DNA from: Alphaproteobacteria bacterium | GTDB taxonomy: Bacteria; Myxococcota_A; UBA796; GCA-2862545 | NCBI GenBank assembly: GCA_020632885.1 | Contig: JACKEQ010000015.1 | Coordinates: forward strand, 1 to 64,000 | DNA length: 64,000 bases | Reading direction: 5' to 3' | Shown here: piece after piece, positions 1-8,830 of the stretch | Layout of the letters: each line of letters starts with the position of its first letter | Position numbering within the stretch: the stretch's first letter is position 1 | Notes under the pieces: generated by a model | What the model saw: the letters and a program-made list of their open reading frames with translations, nothing else | Database searches by the model: none | What the model was told of the DNA's origin: nothing | Position numbers and translations under genes: made by a program

Positions 1-33
1 CATCTCCCGGATCCGAGCCGCGAGGGCCTCCAC
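1..33 (-). CDS. 5' end of a gene cut by the window edge, downstream of the response regulator
   Basis: A GTG at 33-31 opens a frame of 11 codons (V-E-A-L-A-A-R-I-R-E-M) that runs off the window. It starts 1 bp after the TGA of the response-regulator gene, which is the usual spacing for a co-transcribed partner. A sensor histidine kinase would be the natural neighbour, but the visible residues do not show one. Start and identity are both inferred from position. Confidence 0.3.
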   Translation of the reverse strand, partial: MEALAARIREM

Positions 34-34
34 G

Positions 35-757
35 TCAGCTCCCCGGGTCGGTCGAGAACCGGTAGCCGACGCCGCGCACGGTCTTGATGTGGGCCGCAGC
101 GCTGCCGAGCTTCTCGCGGAGCCGCTTCACGTGCGTGTCCACCGTGCGGGTGTTGAGGTCGGGCGGCTGGTCCCAGACCTCCTGCAGGAGCGTGCCGCGC
201 GTCTGCACCCGGCTCGGACGCGTGGCGAGACACATCAAGAGCCGAAACTCGGTGGCGGTGAGCTCCACGGGCTTGTCGTCGACGTAGACCTGATGGCCCT
301 CCACGTCGATCTCGAGCGTGCCGTGCACCAGGCGATCGCCCTCGGGCTCGGGCTCTGGCGCCTGGGGAGCCATGGCCGCGCGACGCCGGAGGACCGCTCG
401 CACGCGCAGGACGAACTCGCGCATGCTGAAGCTGGCCTTCACGACGTAGTCGTCCGCGCCGACCTCGAAGCCCACCACGCGGTCGATCTCCTCGCCCTTG
501 GCGGTGAGCATGATGACCGGGATGTTCGCCGTGGCCTCGTCGGCCCGGAGCCGCCGGCACACCTCGGTGCCCGAGAGGTCCGGCAGCATCAGGTCCAGCA
601 CGACCAGCGCGGGACGATCGCGCTTCGCGACCTCCAGCGCCTGCTGGGCGTTGGCGGCCATGAGGGTGCTGAACCCCTCGCGACGCAGGTGGAGGTCGAG
701 GAGATCGCGGATGTCCTCTTCGTCGTCCACGATCAGGATGGGGCCTTCGGGTTGCAT
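35..757 (-). CDS. OmpR/PhoB-family two-component response regulator
   Basis: This 240-residue protein has an N-terminal receiver domain (ILIVDDEEDI near the start, the phospho-acceptor Asp in VVLDLMLPDLSG, the conserved Lys in MLTAKGEE) and a C-terminal winged-helix domain (ELTATEFRLLMCL, then VDTHVKRLREKLG and VRGVGYRF). Phosphorylation of the Asp should control DNA binding. I chose the ATG at 757 because GGAGAG precedes it at normal spacing; a longer frame to 817 adds a basic, non-conserved extension. A probable partner gene begins 1 bp downstream at the window edge. The gene diverges from the peptidase/barrel gene at 838, with 80 bp between them, so that gene could be a target; this is inference. 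Confidence 0.92.
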   Translation of the reverse strand: MQPEGPILIVDDEEDIRDLLDLHLRREGFSTLMAANAQQALEVAKRDRPALVVLDLMLPDLSGTEVCRRLRADEATANIPVIMLTAKGEEIDRVVGFEVGADDYVVKASFSMREFVLRVRAVLRRRAAMAPQAPEPEPEGDRLVHGTLEIDVEGHQVYVDDKPVELTATEFRLLMCLATRPSRVQTRGTLLQEVWDQPPDLNTRTVDTHVKRLREKLGSAAAHIKTVRGVGYRFSTDPGS

Positions 758-822
758 GCTCTCTCCGGGGGCCGGACGTCGGCGTAACCCAGCCCCCACG
801 GGGCGCCAGCGCGTCACGGAAG

Positions 823-831
823 TGCTACGGT
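823..831 (+). promoter_or_regulatory. Extended -10 element (TGCTACGGT) just upstream of the 838 start
   Basis: TGC-TACGGT fits the extended -10 pattern TGnTAnnnT and ends 6 bp before the ATG at 838. No Shine-Dalgarno sequence lies between, so transcription would begin at or next to the start codon, giving a leaderless mRNA. Similar motifs precede the genes at 20657, 26397 and 36109. Confidence 0.45.
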
Positions 832-837
832 CCCGCC

Positions 838-3800
838 ATGTTGGCCGTGCTCGTCGCCTTCGTCGCTTCCGCCGCGTCGTTCGATCCCCAGATGACCTGG
901 CGGACGATCCGCACCGAGCACTTCGACATCACGTTCCACCAGGGCCTCGAGCACGTCGCCGACGAATTCGCCCGCGAGGTCGAGCCCGTCTACGCCACCA
1001 TGTCCGCGGAGGTGCGCTGGGAGCCGCGCGCACGCACGCAGGTCGTGCTGGTGGACCGCACCGACGACGCCAACGGCTACGCGTCCGTCGTCCCCTACAA
1101 CGCCATCGTGATCTTCGTCACCGCCCCCCAGGAGAACAGCTCGCTGTCGTTCTACGAGGACTGGTCGAGCGCCATCCTCACGCACGAGCTCACCCACGTG
1201 CTCCACATGGACGCCAACCACGGCATCGTGCGGGCAGCGCGGGCCGTCGTGGGGCGCGTGGCCACCACGAACGACGTGAGCCCCCTGTGGATGATCGAGG
1301 GCTTCGCCACGTTCCAGGAGACCCGCCACACCACGGGCGGCCGCGGGCGCACGCCCTACGTGGACATGGTGAAGCGCGCGAGCGTGCTGGAGGACGCGTT
1401 CCCGCCCCTCGGCGACCTCGACGGGCTCCAGCCGAAGCCCCCCTCCGGCAACCTCCGCTACCTGTTCGGTCAGGACTTCATGCAGTTCGTGGCGGACACC
1501 ACGGGCGAGGACGTCTGGACGAAGTGGGTGCACACCTACGGCTCGTGGGTGCCCTTCTGGCTGCCCACGAAGCGGGTGTTCGGCCGGTCGCTGCGCGGCC
1601 TCTACGCGGACTGGCGCACCCACCTGGAGGAGCGCTACGCCCGGCAGCTCGAAGAGGCCGCCCTGGCGGGCCCGATCACGGAGACCCGTCGCGTGAGCGT
1701 GCCCGAGGCGAGCTGCTCTGCACCCGCCTTCGCGCCGAACGGCCACCAGCTCGTCTGGAGCTGCTACGACCTGCGCACGGGCTCGGCCATCTGGACCGCG
1801 AAGCCCGACGGCAGCGAGGCGGAGGTCCTCGTGCAGGACCGCGGCGCCAAGAGCTTCACCTGGCGGAGCGACAGCCAGGCGTTCGTGTACGCCAGCGCCC
1901 ACACGGTGAACCGGTTCAACCTCTGGTCGGACATCTACCTGTACACGGTGGCCTCGGGCAGCACGACCGCCCTCACCAACGGCGCGCGGGCCCGCGACCC
2001 CGACTTCTCGCCCGACGGCGCGCACCTCGTGATGGTCACCAACCGCGCCGAGCGGAACCAGCTCGAGGTGGCCACGGTCGACCGCCGCCGGGTGCCCCTG
2101 ACGTCCTTCGACGACCACACCCAGCTCAGCACGCCCCGCTTCGCGCCGGACGGGCGGTCTCTCGCCCTCAGCGCCTGGACGGACGGGCGCCGCGACCTCT
2201 GGCTCTACAGCCCGGACGGCGAGCCGCTGCGACGGCTCACCGTGGACATGGTGATGGACCGCGACCCCTTCTGGTCGCCTGACGGGCGTTGGCTCTACTT
2301 CTCGTCCGACCGCACGGGCATCCCGAACATCTTCGCCATCGAGATCGCCACCGAGCGCCTCTGGCAGGTCACCAACGTGCGCACCGGGGCCATGAAGCCC
2401 GCCGTGAGCGCGGACGGGAAGACGCTCGGGATGCAGGTCTACAGCAACGACGGCTGGGAGGTGCATCTCCTCGAACTCGACCCGTCCGCATACATCGACT
2501 GGGGTCCCCTGCCCCTCCCGGTCGGACCCCACCCCGCGCTCGCCGAGCTCGTACACCCCGTCGAGCCCGCGCCCATCGTGCCTCCGAAGGACGAGCCCCC
2601 GGAGGAGAAGCGCCGGCGACGGCTCTTCGGGCGGCCCGCCCCCGGAGACGCCACCGACACCGCGTGCTCCGCGCTCTCGGCCTTCGCGGAGACCACGCCG
2701 GGCGTGCCGCCGCCACGGGCCTTCGCGGAGCGCTGCCAGTCGCCATCGGAGACGGTGCAGAACTACGACATGACCGACGTGGAGAAGGCGTTCGGCGACG
2801 AGGAGGAGATCGACTGGCTCATCGAGCCCAGACGCTACAACCCGTTCCCCTGGCTCCTCCCGCGCTACGCGCTGCCGTACTTCCAGACCACGCCGTTCGC
2901 GCCGTCCGCCCCGTTCGACGTGCTGCCGTTCGCGGTGCAGGGGAGCCTCGTGAGCTCCGGGAGCGACCCCCTCGCCCACTTCGCCTGGTCGGGCGTGCTC
3001 TCGTACCGCACGGACGTCAACTACCTCGGCGGGGGGGCCGCGCTCACCTGGAACCGCCACCTGCCCGTCTACAGCGTGGGCTTCTCCCGGGGCGCCGTGC
3101 GGAGCGCGTTCATCAACACGCTGGGCACCGATCCGGACGGCGAGCCCGTGCTGGTGCCCACCGACATCCCCTACTGGGAGGGCCGGAACAGCGTCTTCGC
3201 GAGCGTGAGCTACCCCTACCGGCCGCGGACCACCATCTTCGGGCGCTACACGCTGTCGTTCCGCGACAACCTCTACGACCTGCCCGAGGGCACCTACCTG
3301 CCGACGGTGCCCATCCGGGGGCGCGTCGGCACACTGGCCGGTGGCTGGCGCTACAGCTGGGCCCAGCCCACGGCCTACGCGATCAGCTCGGAGGACGCGC
3401 GGGTCTTCTCCCTCATCGGGTCCCTGGCCCATCCCTGGCTCGGCACGAGCGTGAAGGCGGACGGGCTGTCCGGGCCGGCCGGCAGCGACGTGGGGCTCAC
3501 CGTGGCCCAGGTGACCGCCGAGTTGCGCGAGTACCGCGTCAACCCGCTCATCCCCAACCACGTCGTCGCTGCGAAGGTGGGCGGGGGCTACACGCTCGGG
3601 GCCAACCAGTTCCTCGGGAACTACCAGCTCGGCGGGTCGTACGGCGACAGCGCCTTCGTGAGCACCCCCGACGAGTTCCGCATGCTGCGCGGCTACGCGA
3701 ACGGCTCGGACATCGGCGACCGCTACTGGCTCGCGAGCCTGGAGTACCGGTTCCCGATCCTCCAGATCCAGCACGGCTGGGGCACCCTCCCGGTGTTCTG

Positions 3801-4050
3801 GCGCAACATCTCGGGGGCTGCGTTCATCGACGCCGGCAACGCCTTCACGGACGTCGTGGCGCCCCAGGACGCCTTCGACGGGTCCCTGGTGGGTGTGGGC
3901 GCCGAGGTCACCACCCGCTGGGCGCTCGGCTGGGGCTCGTTCGTCACCGGCCGGATGGGCTACGGGGTCGGCCTCACGCCCGCCACGCGCGGTCAGCACC
4001 TCCCCACGGACCCCCGAGCGTTCTACTTCCAGCTCGGAGGGAGCTTCTGA
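838..4050 (+). CDS. Secreted gluzincin-like peptidase with TolB-like propeller and Omp85-like outer-membrane barrel
   Basis: The 1,070-residue protein starts with a signal peptide (cleavage near residue 14). A zinc-peptidase domain follows, with HELTH at 116-120 and the third ligand in WMIEGFA (E154), the gluzincin arrangement. Residues about 280-560 hold repeated propeller blades of the TolB/PD40 type (DPDFSPDGAH, DPFWSPDGRW, ending in SDRTG). After a basic, Pro-rich linker near 590, the C-terminal 350 residues are rich in alternating Tyr/Trp/Phe strands, contain a surface-antigen-like segment (RMLRGYANGSDIGDRYW) and end in Phe, as outer-membrane barrels do. Its role could be substrate capture and processing at the outer membrane. 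The next gene starts inside its stop codon. The domains are clear; the substrate is unknown. Confidence 0.85.
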   Translation: MLAVLVAFVASAASFDPQMTWRTIRTEHFDITFHQGLEHVADEFAREVEPVYATMSAEVRWEPRARTQVVLVDRTDDANGYASVVPYNAIVIFVTAPQENSSLSFYEDWSSAILTHELTHVLHMDANHGIVRAARAVVGRVATTNDVSPLWMIEGFATFQETRHTTGGRGRTPYVDMVKRASVLEDAFPPLGDLDGLQPKPPSGNLRYLFGQDFMQFVADTTGEDVWTKWVHTYGSWVPFWLPTKRVFGRSLRGLYADWRTHLEERYARQLEEAALAGPITETRRVSVPEASCSAPAFAPNGHQLVWSCYDLRTGSAIWTAKPDGSEAEVLVQDRGAKSFTWRSDSQAFVYASAHTVNRFNLWSDIYLYTVASGSTTALTNGARARDPDFSPDGAHLVMVTNRAERNQLEVATVDRRRVPLTSFDDHTQLSTPRFAPDGRSLALSAWTDGRRDLWLYSPDGEPLRRLTVDMVMDRDPFWSPDGRWLYFSSDRTGIPNIFAIEIATERLWQVTNVRTGAMKPAVSADGKTLGMQVYSNDGWEVHLLELDPSAYIDWGPLPLPVGPHPALAELVHPVEPAPIVPPKDEPPEEKRRRRLFGRPAPGDATDTACSALSAFAETTPGVPPPRAFAERCQSPSETVQNYDMTDVEKAFGDEEEIDWLIEPRRYNPFPWLLPRYALPYFQTTPFAPSAPFDVLPFAVQGSLVSSGSDPLAHFAWSGVLSYRTDVNYLGGGAALTWNRHLPVYSVGFSRGAVRSAFINTLGTDPDGEPVLVPTDIPYWEGRNSVFASVSYPYRPRTTIFGRYTLSFRDNLYDLPEGTYLPTVPIRGRVGTLAGGWRYSWAQPTAYAISSEDARVFSLIGSLAHPWLGTSVKADGLSGPAGSDVGLTVAQVTAELREYRVNPLIPNHVVAAKVGGGYTLGANQFLGNYQLGGSYGDSAFVSTPDEFRMLRGYANGSDIGDRYWLASLEYRFPILQIQHGWGTLPVFWRNISGAAFIDAGNAFTDVVAPQDAFDGSLVGVGAEVTTRWALGWGSFVTGRMGYGVGLTPATRGQHLPTDPRAFYFQLGGSF

Positions 4051-4979
4051 GCGGCCGTAGACGCGTCCTGGGCGGGCTCGTGGGGCTCGTGGCCCTCGGT
4101 GCCGCCGCGCTGGCGTGGACCTTCGTGCGCGCGGACCTCCCCGTGCCCGGCGGCGACCTCGGCAGCCTTCCGGCGGCGCCGCACGTCGACGGGCTCGTGC
4201 TGCGCCGGCTCCCCACGGCGACCATCGCCTCCCAGCACGGCTTCAGCGTGCGCGGCGCACCCATCACGGCACCGTTCACCAGCGCGATGGTGGCGTTCGT
4301 GGTCCAGCACCCGAAGGGCACCGTGCTGATCGACGCGGGCATGGGGTCACGCGGCCGGGAGCACGTCTCGACGGTGCCGTACCTCATGCAGGCCATCGTG
4401 GACCTCCAGATGCGCCAGGGAACCGCGGACGGGCTGCGGGCAGGCGGTATCGCCCCCGCGGGCCTGTGGGGTGTGATACTCACCCACGGGCACTGGGACC
4501 ACGTGAGCGGCCTGCAGGACCTCCCTGGCGTGCCGGTGTGGATGACGACGGAGGAGCAGGCGTACGTCGCGGAGGACGGCGGTGGGCTGCTCTACCGCCA
4601 GATCGACGCCGAGCGCCCCGTCGACGTGCGCACCCTGACGTTCCCGGACGGGCCGTATGGGCCGTTCGCAGCGAGCTGGGACGTGTTCGACGACGGCTCG
4701 CTCGTGGTGCTGCCGCTTCCGGGCCACACGCCGGGGTCGGTGGCCGTGCTGGTGAACGGCGCCGAGCGCACGCTGTTCGTGGGCGACACCTCCTGGACGC
4801 AGGAGGGTGTGGCGTGGCCCGCGGAGAAGCCGTGGGTCACGCGCCGGATGGTGGACCACGACCCCGCCGGCGTGCGCGAGCAGCTCGTGTTCCTGCACCG
4901 GATGGTGGCGGCGAACCCGGGGCTGGTGGTCGTGCCCGCCCACGACGGACGCGTGCACGCGCGCGTGCCGACGCTCTAG
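4047..4979 (+). CDS. Membrane-anchored metallo-beta-lactamase-fold hydrolase (CTG start)
   Basis: The 310-residue protein has a basic N-terminus (SGRRR) and one hydrophobic segment (8-25), then an MBL domain: THGHWDH gives ligands H147, H149, D151 and H152, followed by H227 in PGHTPG, D247 in VGDTSW and H299 in PAHDG. This set matches the lactonase/glyoxalase-II-like branch, so an ester, lactone or thioester substrate is likely. No ATG, GTG or TTG lies near the true N-terminus. CTG at 4047 overlaps the upstream stop as CTGA and has GGAGG exactly 6 bp upstream. The first alternative, GTG at 4080, would remove the basic residues before the membrane segment. It overlaps tail to tail with the next gene: CTAG at 4976-4979 supplies both stops. 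Confidence 0.83.
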   Translation: MSGRRRVLGGLVGLVALGAAALAWTFVRADLPVPGGDLGSLPAAPHVDGLVLRRLPTATIASQHGFSVRGAPITAPFTSAMVAFVVQHPKGTVLIDAGMGSRGREHVSTVPYLMQAIVDLQMRQGTADGLRAGGIAPAGLWGVILTHGHWDHVSGLQDLPGVPVWMTTEEQAYVAEDGGGLLYRQIDAERPVDVRTLTFPDGPYGPFAASWDVFDDGSLVVLPLPGHTPGSVAVLVNGAERTLFVGDTSWTQEGVAWPAEKPWVTRRMVDHDPAGVREQLVFLHRMVAANPGLVVVPAHDGRVHARVPTL

Positions 4980-6301
4980 AACGGCTGGTAGTCGATCACG
5001 ACGGTGTCGCCGGGCTCTGGCAGGTAGTCCACGAAGGTGATGGACGGACCGCTGGCGTCGTACGTCCAGTCCTCCGCGTCGAACGCCAGGGTGACGGTGC
5101 CCCGCTCGATCCGCACCTCGATGGTGTCCTCGACCGCCTGATGGTCGAGGTCGAAGGTGCGGGTGAGCCCGGAAGCGAGGAGGCCCATGTCGTCCAGGAA
5201 GGGCTGCCAGTCGGTCGCGCAGATGTCGAAGGTCGCTCCGCCCGTGAAGCCGGCGTAGGCGAGGTAGTCGGTGCCCGCATCGAACACGGCACCGCAGAGG
5301 TTCTGCGGGAGCCCCGTGATGGCGTGGGCCTTCACGAGCTCCGGGCGGGCCTTGACCGTCTCCATCCACGTGCGGAAGGCCGGGCGCGTGATCGAGGTGG
5401 ACTGATCGTCCTCGTCGCTGACGAAGACGATGTGGAGGGCCGCGTCGTCGCGCCAGAAGCCCGAGTTGGCGGGCAGGTTGCGGTTGGTCTCGAGGAGCGA
5501 CCACGCGGCGTCGCGGCCCCTCTCCTCCACGGCGCCCCCCGTGCCGGCCAGGGCCATCTGGGAGAACGTGCCCTGCACGTTCGGCGTGGAGGGGTCGATG
5601 TAGCGGACTCCGTTCGCGAGCCGCAGGCGGCCCGCGGCAGGCACGTCCATGTCCGTGGTGGTGACACCGATGTGGTAGTCGATGCCAGAACCCAGGAAGT
5701 AGTTCATGAACGAGGGGAAGTTGTTCGCGAGCGCAGACTGCTCCTCGTACATCGAGCACGAGTCGTCCACCACGAACAGCACGTCCACGGCGGGCGGCGG
5801 GACCACGTGGCGCACCTCCTCCACGGGGCCGTTGATCGCGATGAAGCCCATCGAGAAGTGCGTGATCTCCGCCGACATCACGCCGTCGCCGGCCACCGCG
5901 ACAGGCTGGGTGAACCCGCCGATGCCGTTGGACCAGAAGAACCGCGGGTCCGCGTCGGGCGCATGCGGGATGGACACCGTGACGGGCACGTCGAACTCGA
6001 GGCCGTCGGGCCCGAAGACGTAGAGGTCCGACAAGCCCTGGTACGGCGACGGGACGCCGAAGGCATCGACCGTGACGGTGATCACGGTGTCTTCCGACAC
6101 CGCACCGGCCGGGACGTCGAGGGTGATGTCGCCCGCGAACGTGACGCTCCCGCCGTCGGGCGTGAAGGTGGCCTCGGCGGGAGGCGGCGTGGGCTCGGGA
6201 GGAGGCTCGGCCGTGGGGACCGGAGGGGGCTCGGCCGTGGGTGCGGGGTCCACGGGGTCGTCGATCATCGGCAGGCAGGCGAGCACGAGCGAGAACAACA
6301 T
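4976..6301 (-). CDS. Lipoprotein with ZU5-like and von Willebrand factor A domains
   Basis: The 441-residue protein has a lipobox (SLVLAC, Cys9) and a Pro/Glu-rich stalk to about residue 42. Residues 48-155 resemble the ZU5-like module seen in surface proteins (GGSVTFAG...DVPAGAV). A VWA domain starts near 170, with the MIDAS motif D179-x-S181-x-S183 (VDDSCSM), the later metal-site Thr region and VSDEDDQS. VWA domains with intact MIDAS bind ligands through a divalent cation, so an adhesive or scaffold role on the outer membrane is likely. GAGG lies upstream of the ATG. It is divergent from the small lipoprotein gene at 6348, sharing a 46-bp intergenic region. The ligand is unknown. Confidence 0.8.
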   Translation of the reverse strand: MLFSLVLACLPMIDDPVDPAPTAEPPPVPTAEPPPEPTPPPAEATFTPDGGSVTFAGDITLDVPAGAVSEDTVITVTVDAFGVPSPYQGLSDLYVFGPDGLEFDVPVTVSIPHAPDADPRFFWSNGIGGFTQPVAVAGDGVMSAEITHFSMGFIAINGPVEEVRHVVPPPAVDVLFVVDDSCSMYEEQSALANNFPSFMNYFLGSGIDYHIGVTTTDMDVPAAGRLRLANGVRYIDPSTPNVQGTFSQMALAGTGGAVEERGRDAAWSLLETNRNLPANSGFWRDDAALHIVFVSDEDDQSTSITRPAFRTWMETVKARPELVKAHAITGLPQNLCGAVFDAGTDYLAYAGFTGGATFDICATDWQPFLDDMGLLASGLTRTFDLDHQAVEDTIEVRIERGTVTLAFDAEDWTYDASGPSITFVDYLPEPGDTVVIDYQPF

Positions 6302-6347
6302 CGGGACCTCGGGGACTGGAGCCGATACGACCTATCCGGAGGTGCCG

Positions 6348-6764
6348 ATGCTCGCCTTTCTCGTCGTCGCGTGTGGACCCGATCTCCCGGTCGGGTGGGA
6401 GGACGCCGAGCCCGTCGCGTCCCTCGTCCAGCACGAGTGCGACGGCACGCCCTACGAGCCCTACGACGTCACGCTCGACGCGGATCTCTCCGGATCCCCC
6501 GTCAGCGCGGCCGTGCACAACGCCCACTTCCGCTGCGCCCAGGACGTCGAGGGGTTCTGGCAGTGGTCGGGTGACGCCCTGCAGATCCTCGTGCAACCCT
6601 CGGACATGAACCCGCGGATCGTGGCCGGGTGCGACTGCCTCTACGACCTCGACATCACCGTGGAGGCGGACGGCACGCCGACCTCCCTCGAGGTCTGGGA
6701 GCGCCAGGACGCCCTGAACGACCCCAACGAGCCCGAGAGGGTCGCGACTCAGCCGTCGCCGTAG
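6348..6764 (+). CDS. Small hypothetical lipoprotein
   Basis: The product is 138 residues with a short signal and lipobox (LVVAC, Cys9), then an acidic, soluble region with three further cysteines (HECDG, FRCAQ and the pair GCDCLYDL). I chose the ATG at 6348 because GGAGG sits 5 bp upstream. I recognise no family. Conserved-looking Trp/Cys content suggests a small folded periplasmic or surface domain held by disulfides. It is divergent from the VWA lipoprotein, and its last 16 bp overlap the 3' end of the transglycosylase gene on the other strand. Confidence 0.7.
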   Translation: MLAFLVVACGPDLPVGWEDAEPVASLVQHECDGTPYEPYDVTLDADLSGSPVSAAVHNAHFRCAQDVEGFWQWSGDALQILVQPSDMNPRIVAGCDCLYDLDITVEADGTPTSLEVWERQDALNDPNEPERVATQPSP

Positions 6765-8761
6765 ACCCAGCGGTAGGCCATCACGAACCCGAGCACCCGC
6801 TTCACGTACTTCCGGGTCTCGGTGTACCCGATGTCCTCGGCGAACTCGTCGAACTCGAGCTTCCCGCCCTCCGGCGCCGCCGCCAGCCAGCGCCGCACGG
6901 CCGCCTCGCCACCGTTGTAGGACGCGATGAACGCCGGGTGGTCCGTTCCCTCGAGCACCCCGGCGAGGGACTGGCGCTTCAGGCCGAGCTCCGCGGTCCC
7001 CATGCTCGCGTTGTAGGGCGCCGAGTACAGGTCGTCCGCGTCGTAGGGACGGCCCGGGTAGAGCTCCTCGTGGATCCGCGGCCCCTCGGCGGGCATGATC
7101 TGCATCAGGCCCCGCGCGCCCGCCAGGCTCGTGACCCGCGGGTCCAGCGCGGACTCGGCGGTCATGATCCCGTAGGGCACGAGCGGATCGAGGTCGAAGC
7201 GCGCGGCGACCCGCGCCACGATGCCGTGCTCGGGCCGCGGCGTGCACGCCTGCTGGGCCACGGGGTCTCCACCCTTCCACGGCGACACGCAGAACGGCGC
7301 GGCCAGCGCCTTGCCCTTCCGGTAGTCGCCCGCCGCGATGAACGCCCAGGCGCCCGCCAGAATCGACTCCCGGCCCTTCAGGTGCGGCTCGACCGACGCG
7401 AGCTCGTCGCGGGCCCAGTCCCGGAATCCCACGTCCAGGAGGGCCTCCGCACGCCTCACGTCGTCGCGGGACGCCAGCGATGCGGGCCACGCGGGCCGCT
7501 CGACGGCCGGCTGTGCCTCGAAGGTCCTCCCGAGGCGCAAGGCCGCATACCAGGCATACCCGCTCACCGGGAACCGCGAGAGCACGGACTCCAGGACCGC
7601 CCGCTCACCCGCAGCGTCGCCCGCCCGGCCCTTCGCGCGGGCCTGCCAGTACACCGCACCCGGCACGAGCGACGACGACGACCGGGACTTCACGAGCCGC
7701 GACCAGGCCGCCGTGGCGTCGTCCACCCGCCCCTCCCGCCAGTGGCACCGTGCGGCGAACCACAGCGCCTCGTCCAGGTGCTTGCTCGACGGGTACGCCC
7801 GCTCGTGCTCGGCGAACAACGGGCCCGCGGCCGCACAGTCGTTGGCGTCGTACGCCATGTACCCGAGCTTGAAGCTCGCGAACACCGCTTTCTCGTGGGT
7901 CGGGTGCTGGGCGATGAGGCGCCGGTACACCACGGCGGCGGTCGTGTAGTCGCCCGTCCGCGCGAACGTCAGCGCGTAGTCGAACAGCAGCGGAGCCGCG
8001 CCCTTCGCCGCCTCGGGAGCCCCGAGGGCCAGCCGCCACTGCTCCAGGGCCGCATCGTACCGGCGGGCGGCCAGGTTCACCTTCGCGAGCTGCACCGGTG
8101 TCGCCGGCGTGCCCGCCCCTGCCAGGGTCTCCGCGAGCTCGGCGGCCTCGTCGATACGCCCGTGCTTCTTCAGGCCCGCGAGACGCGAGGCCCGCTCGGC
8201 GTCCGTGAATCCCGGCGCCCCGGCGGCCTCCAGGAGCTTCCGCGCCTCCTCGTCCGCACCACCGACCTCGGCGGCCACCCACACGGCACGCCAGGCGGTC
8301 TGCGCCTCCTCGCCCCTGCCCGCGGTCGCCAGCGCCTGCCCCACGAGGACGCCGGCCCGCCCGCCCCCGACGGCAGCCGCCGCCTTCTTCGTGCCCTCCA
8401 CGTCGCCCTTCTGCGCCAGGACCTCCGCGCGGGTCGCCTTGATCTCGCGGCCGGCCGCACCGGGGAGCTCGAGCCCGTCGAGGGCCACGAGGGCCCCGTC
8501 GAGGTCGCCGAGCGACACGCGGGCACGCGCCCGAACCAGACGTCCGTACTCCTGGAGCACACCCGGCTCGCCCTCCTCGAGCATGCGGTCCGCGGCCCGC
8601 GGGTCACCGAGCTGGAGGAGACACCAGGCCCGCGGGACCCGCCAGGTCTCCACCGCCGCCTCGAAGGGGTCCGTGCGCTCGACGAGGGTGCGGCAGTCGC
8701 CCGACGCGACCGCATCGGACAGGGTTCCCGCCCACACACGGGCGGCGAGGAGGAGGAGCAT
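6749..8761 (-). CDS. Soluble lytic murein transglycosylase (Slt70-like)
   Basis: The 670-residue protein begins with a signal peptide and a long helical TPR-like superhelix (about 20-480), the doughnut region of Slt70 enzymes. A C-terminal SLT domain follows, with catalytic E536 in ESALDP, then GARGLMQIMP and the IASYNGGEAAVRRW segment. It should cleave the MurNAc-GlcNAc bond of peptidoglycan in the periplasm to give 1,6-anhydro products. Its length matches Slt70 proteins (about 640 residues). GAGG precedes the ATG. It is the last gene of a minus-strand series with the HD and PP2C genes upstream, although an 8-bp inverted repeat lies in the 66-bp gap before it. Confidence 0.92.
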   Translation of the reverse strand: MLLLLAARVWAGTLSDAVASGDCRTLVERTDPFEAAVETWRVPRAWCLLQLGDPRAADRMLEEGEPGVLQEYGRLVRARARVSLGDLDGALVALDGLELPGAAGREIKATRAEVLAQKGDVEGTKKAAAAVGGGRAGVLVGQALATAGRGEEAQTAWRAVWVAAEVGGADEEARKLLEAAGAPGFTDAERASRLAGLKKHGRIDEAAELAETLAGAGTPATPVQLAKVNLAARRYDAALEQWRLALGAPEAAKGAAPLLFDYALTFARTGDYTTAAVVYRRLIAQHPTHEKAVFASFKLGYMAYDANDCAAAGPLFAEHERAYPSSKHLDEALWFAARCHWREGRVDDATAAWSRLVKSRSSSSLVPGAVYWQARAKGRAGDAAGERAVLESVLSRFPVSGYAWYAALRLGRTFEAQPAVERPAWPASLASRDDVRRAEALLDVGFRDWARDELASVEPHLKGRESILAGAWAFIAAGDYRKGKALAAPFCVSPWKGGDPVAQQACTPRPEHGIVARVAARFDLDPLVPYGIMTAESALDPRVTSLAGARGLMQIMPAEGPRIHEELYPGRPYDADDLYSAPYNASMGTAELGLKRQSLAGVLEGTDHPAFIASYNGGEAAVRRWLAAAPEGGKLEFDEFAEDIGYTETRKYVKRVLGFVMAYRWVYGDG

Positions 8762-8780
8762 GGGGACCTCGGGCGAGGAG

Positions 8781-8808
8781 GGAACCCCTGGGGTGGGGAC
8801 GGGGTTCC
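8781..8808. terminator. Perfect 8-bp inverted repeat between the HD and transglycosylase genes
   Basis: GGAACCCC (8781-8788) and GGGGTTCC (8801-8808) form an 8-bp stem with a 12-nt loop. On the minus strand it follows the HD gene and precedes the transglycosylase start. It could terminate the upstream message or structure the 5' leader of the downstream one. There is no T-run, so a classical intrinsic terminator is not proven. Confidence 0.4.
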
Positions 8809-8821
8809 GGGAGGGACCCCG

Positions 8822-8830
8822 AGCCTATCA
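8822..8830 (-). promoter_or_regulatory. Possible extended -10 (TGATAGGCT) for the transglycosylase gene
   Basis: On the minus strand TGA-TAGGCT matches TGnTAnnnT and begins with the stop codon of the HD gene. It lies about 60 bp upstream of the transglycosylase ATG, so the 8781-8808 hairpin would be in the leader. No good -35 is seen. Confidence 0.25.

Noticed and set aside
814..3999. Antisense open frame of 1,061 codons opposite the peptidase/barrel gene
   Set aside because: No domain or signal peptide, and it crosses the divergent promoter region; the sense frame has clear HELTH and barrel features.
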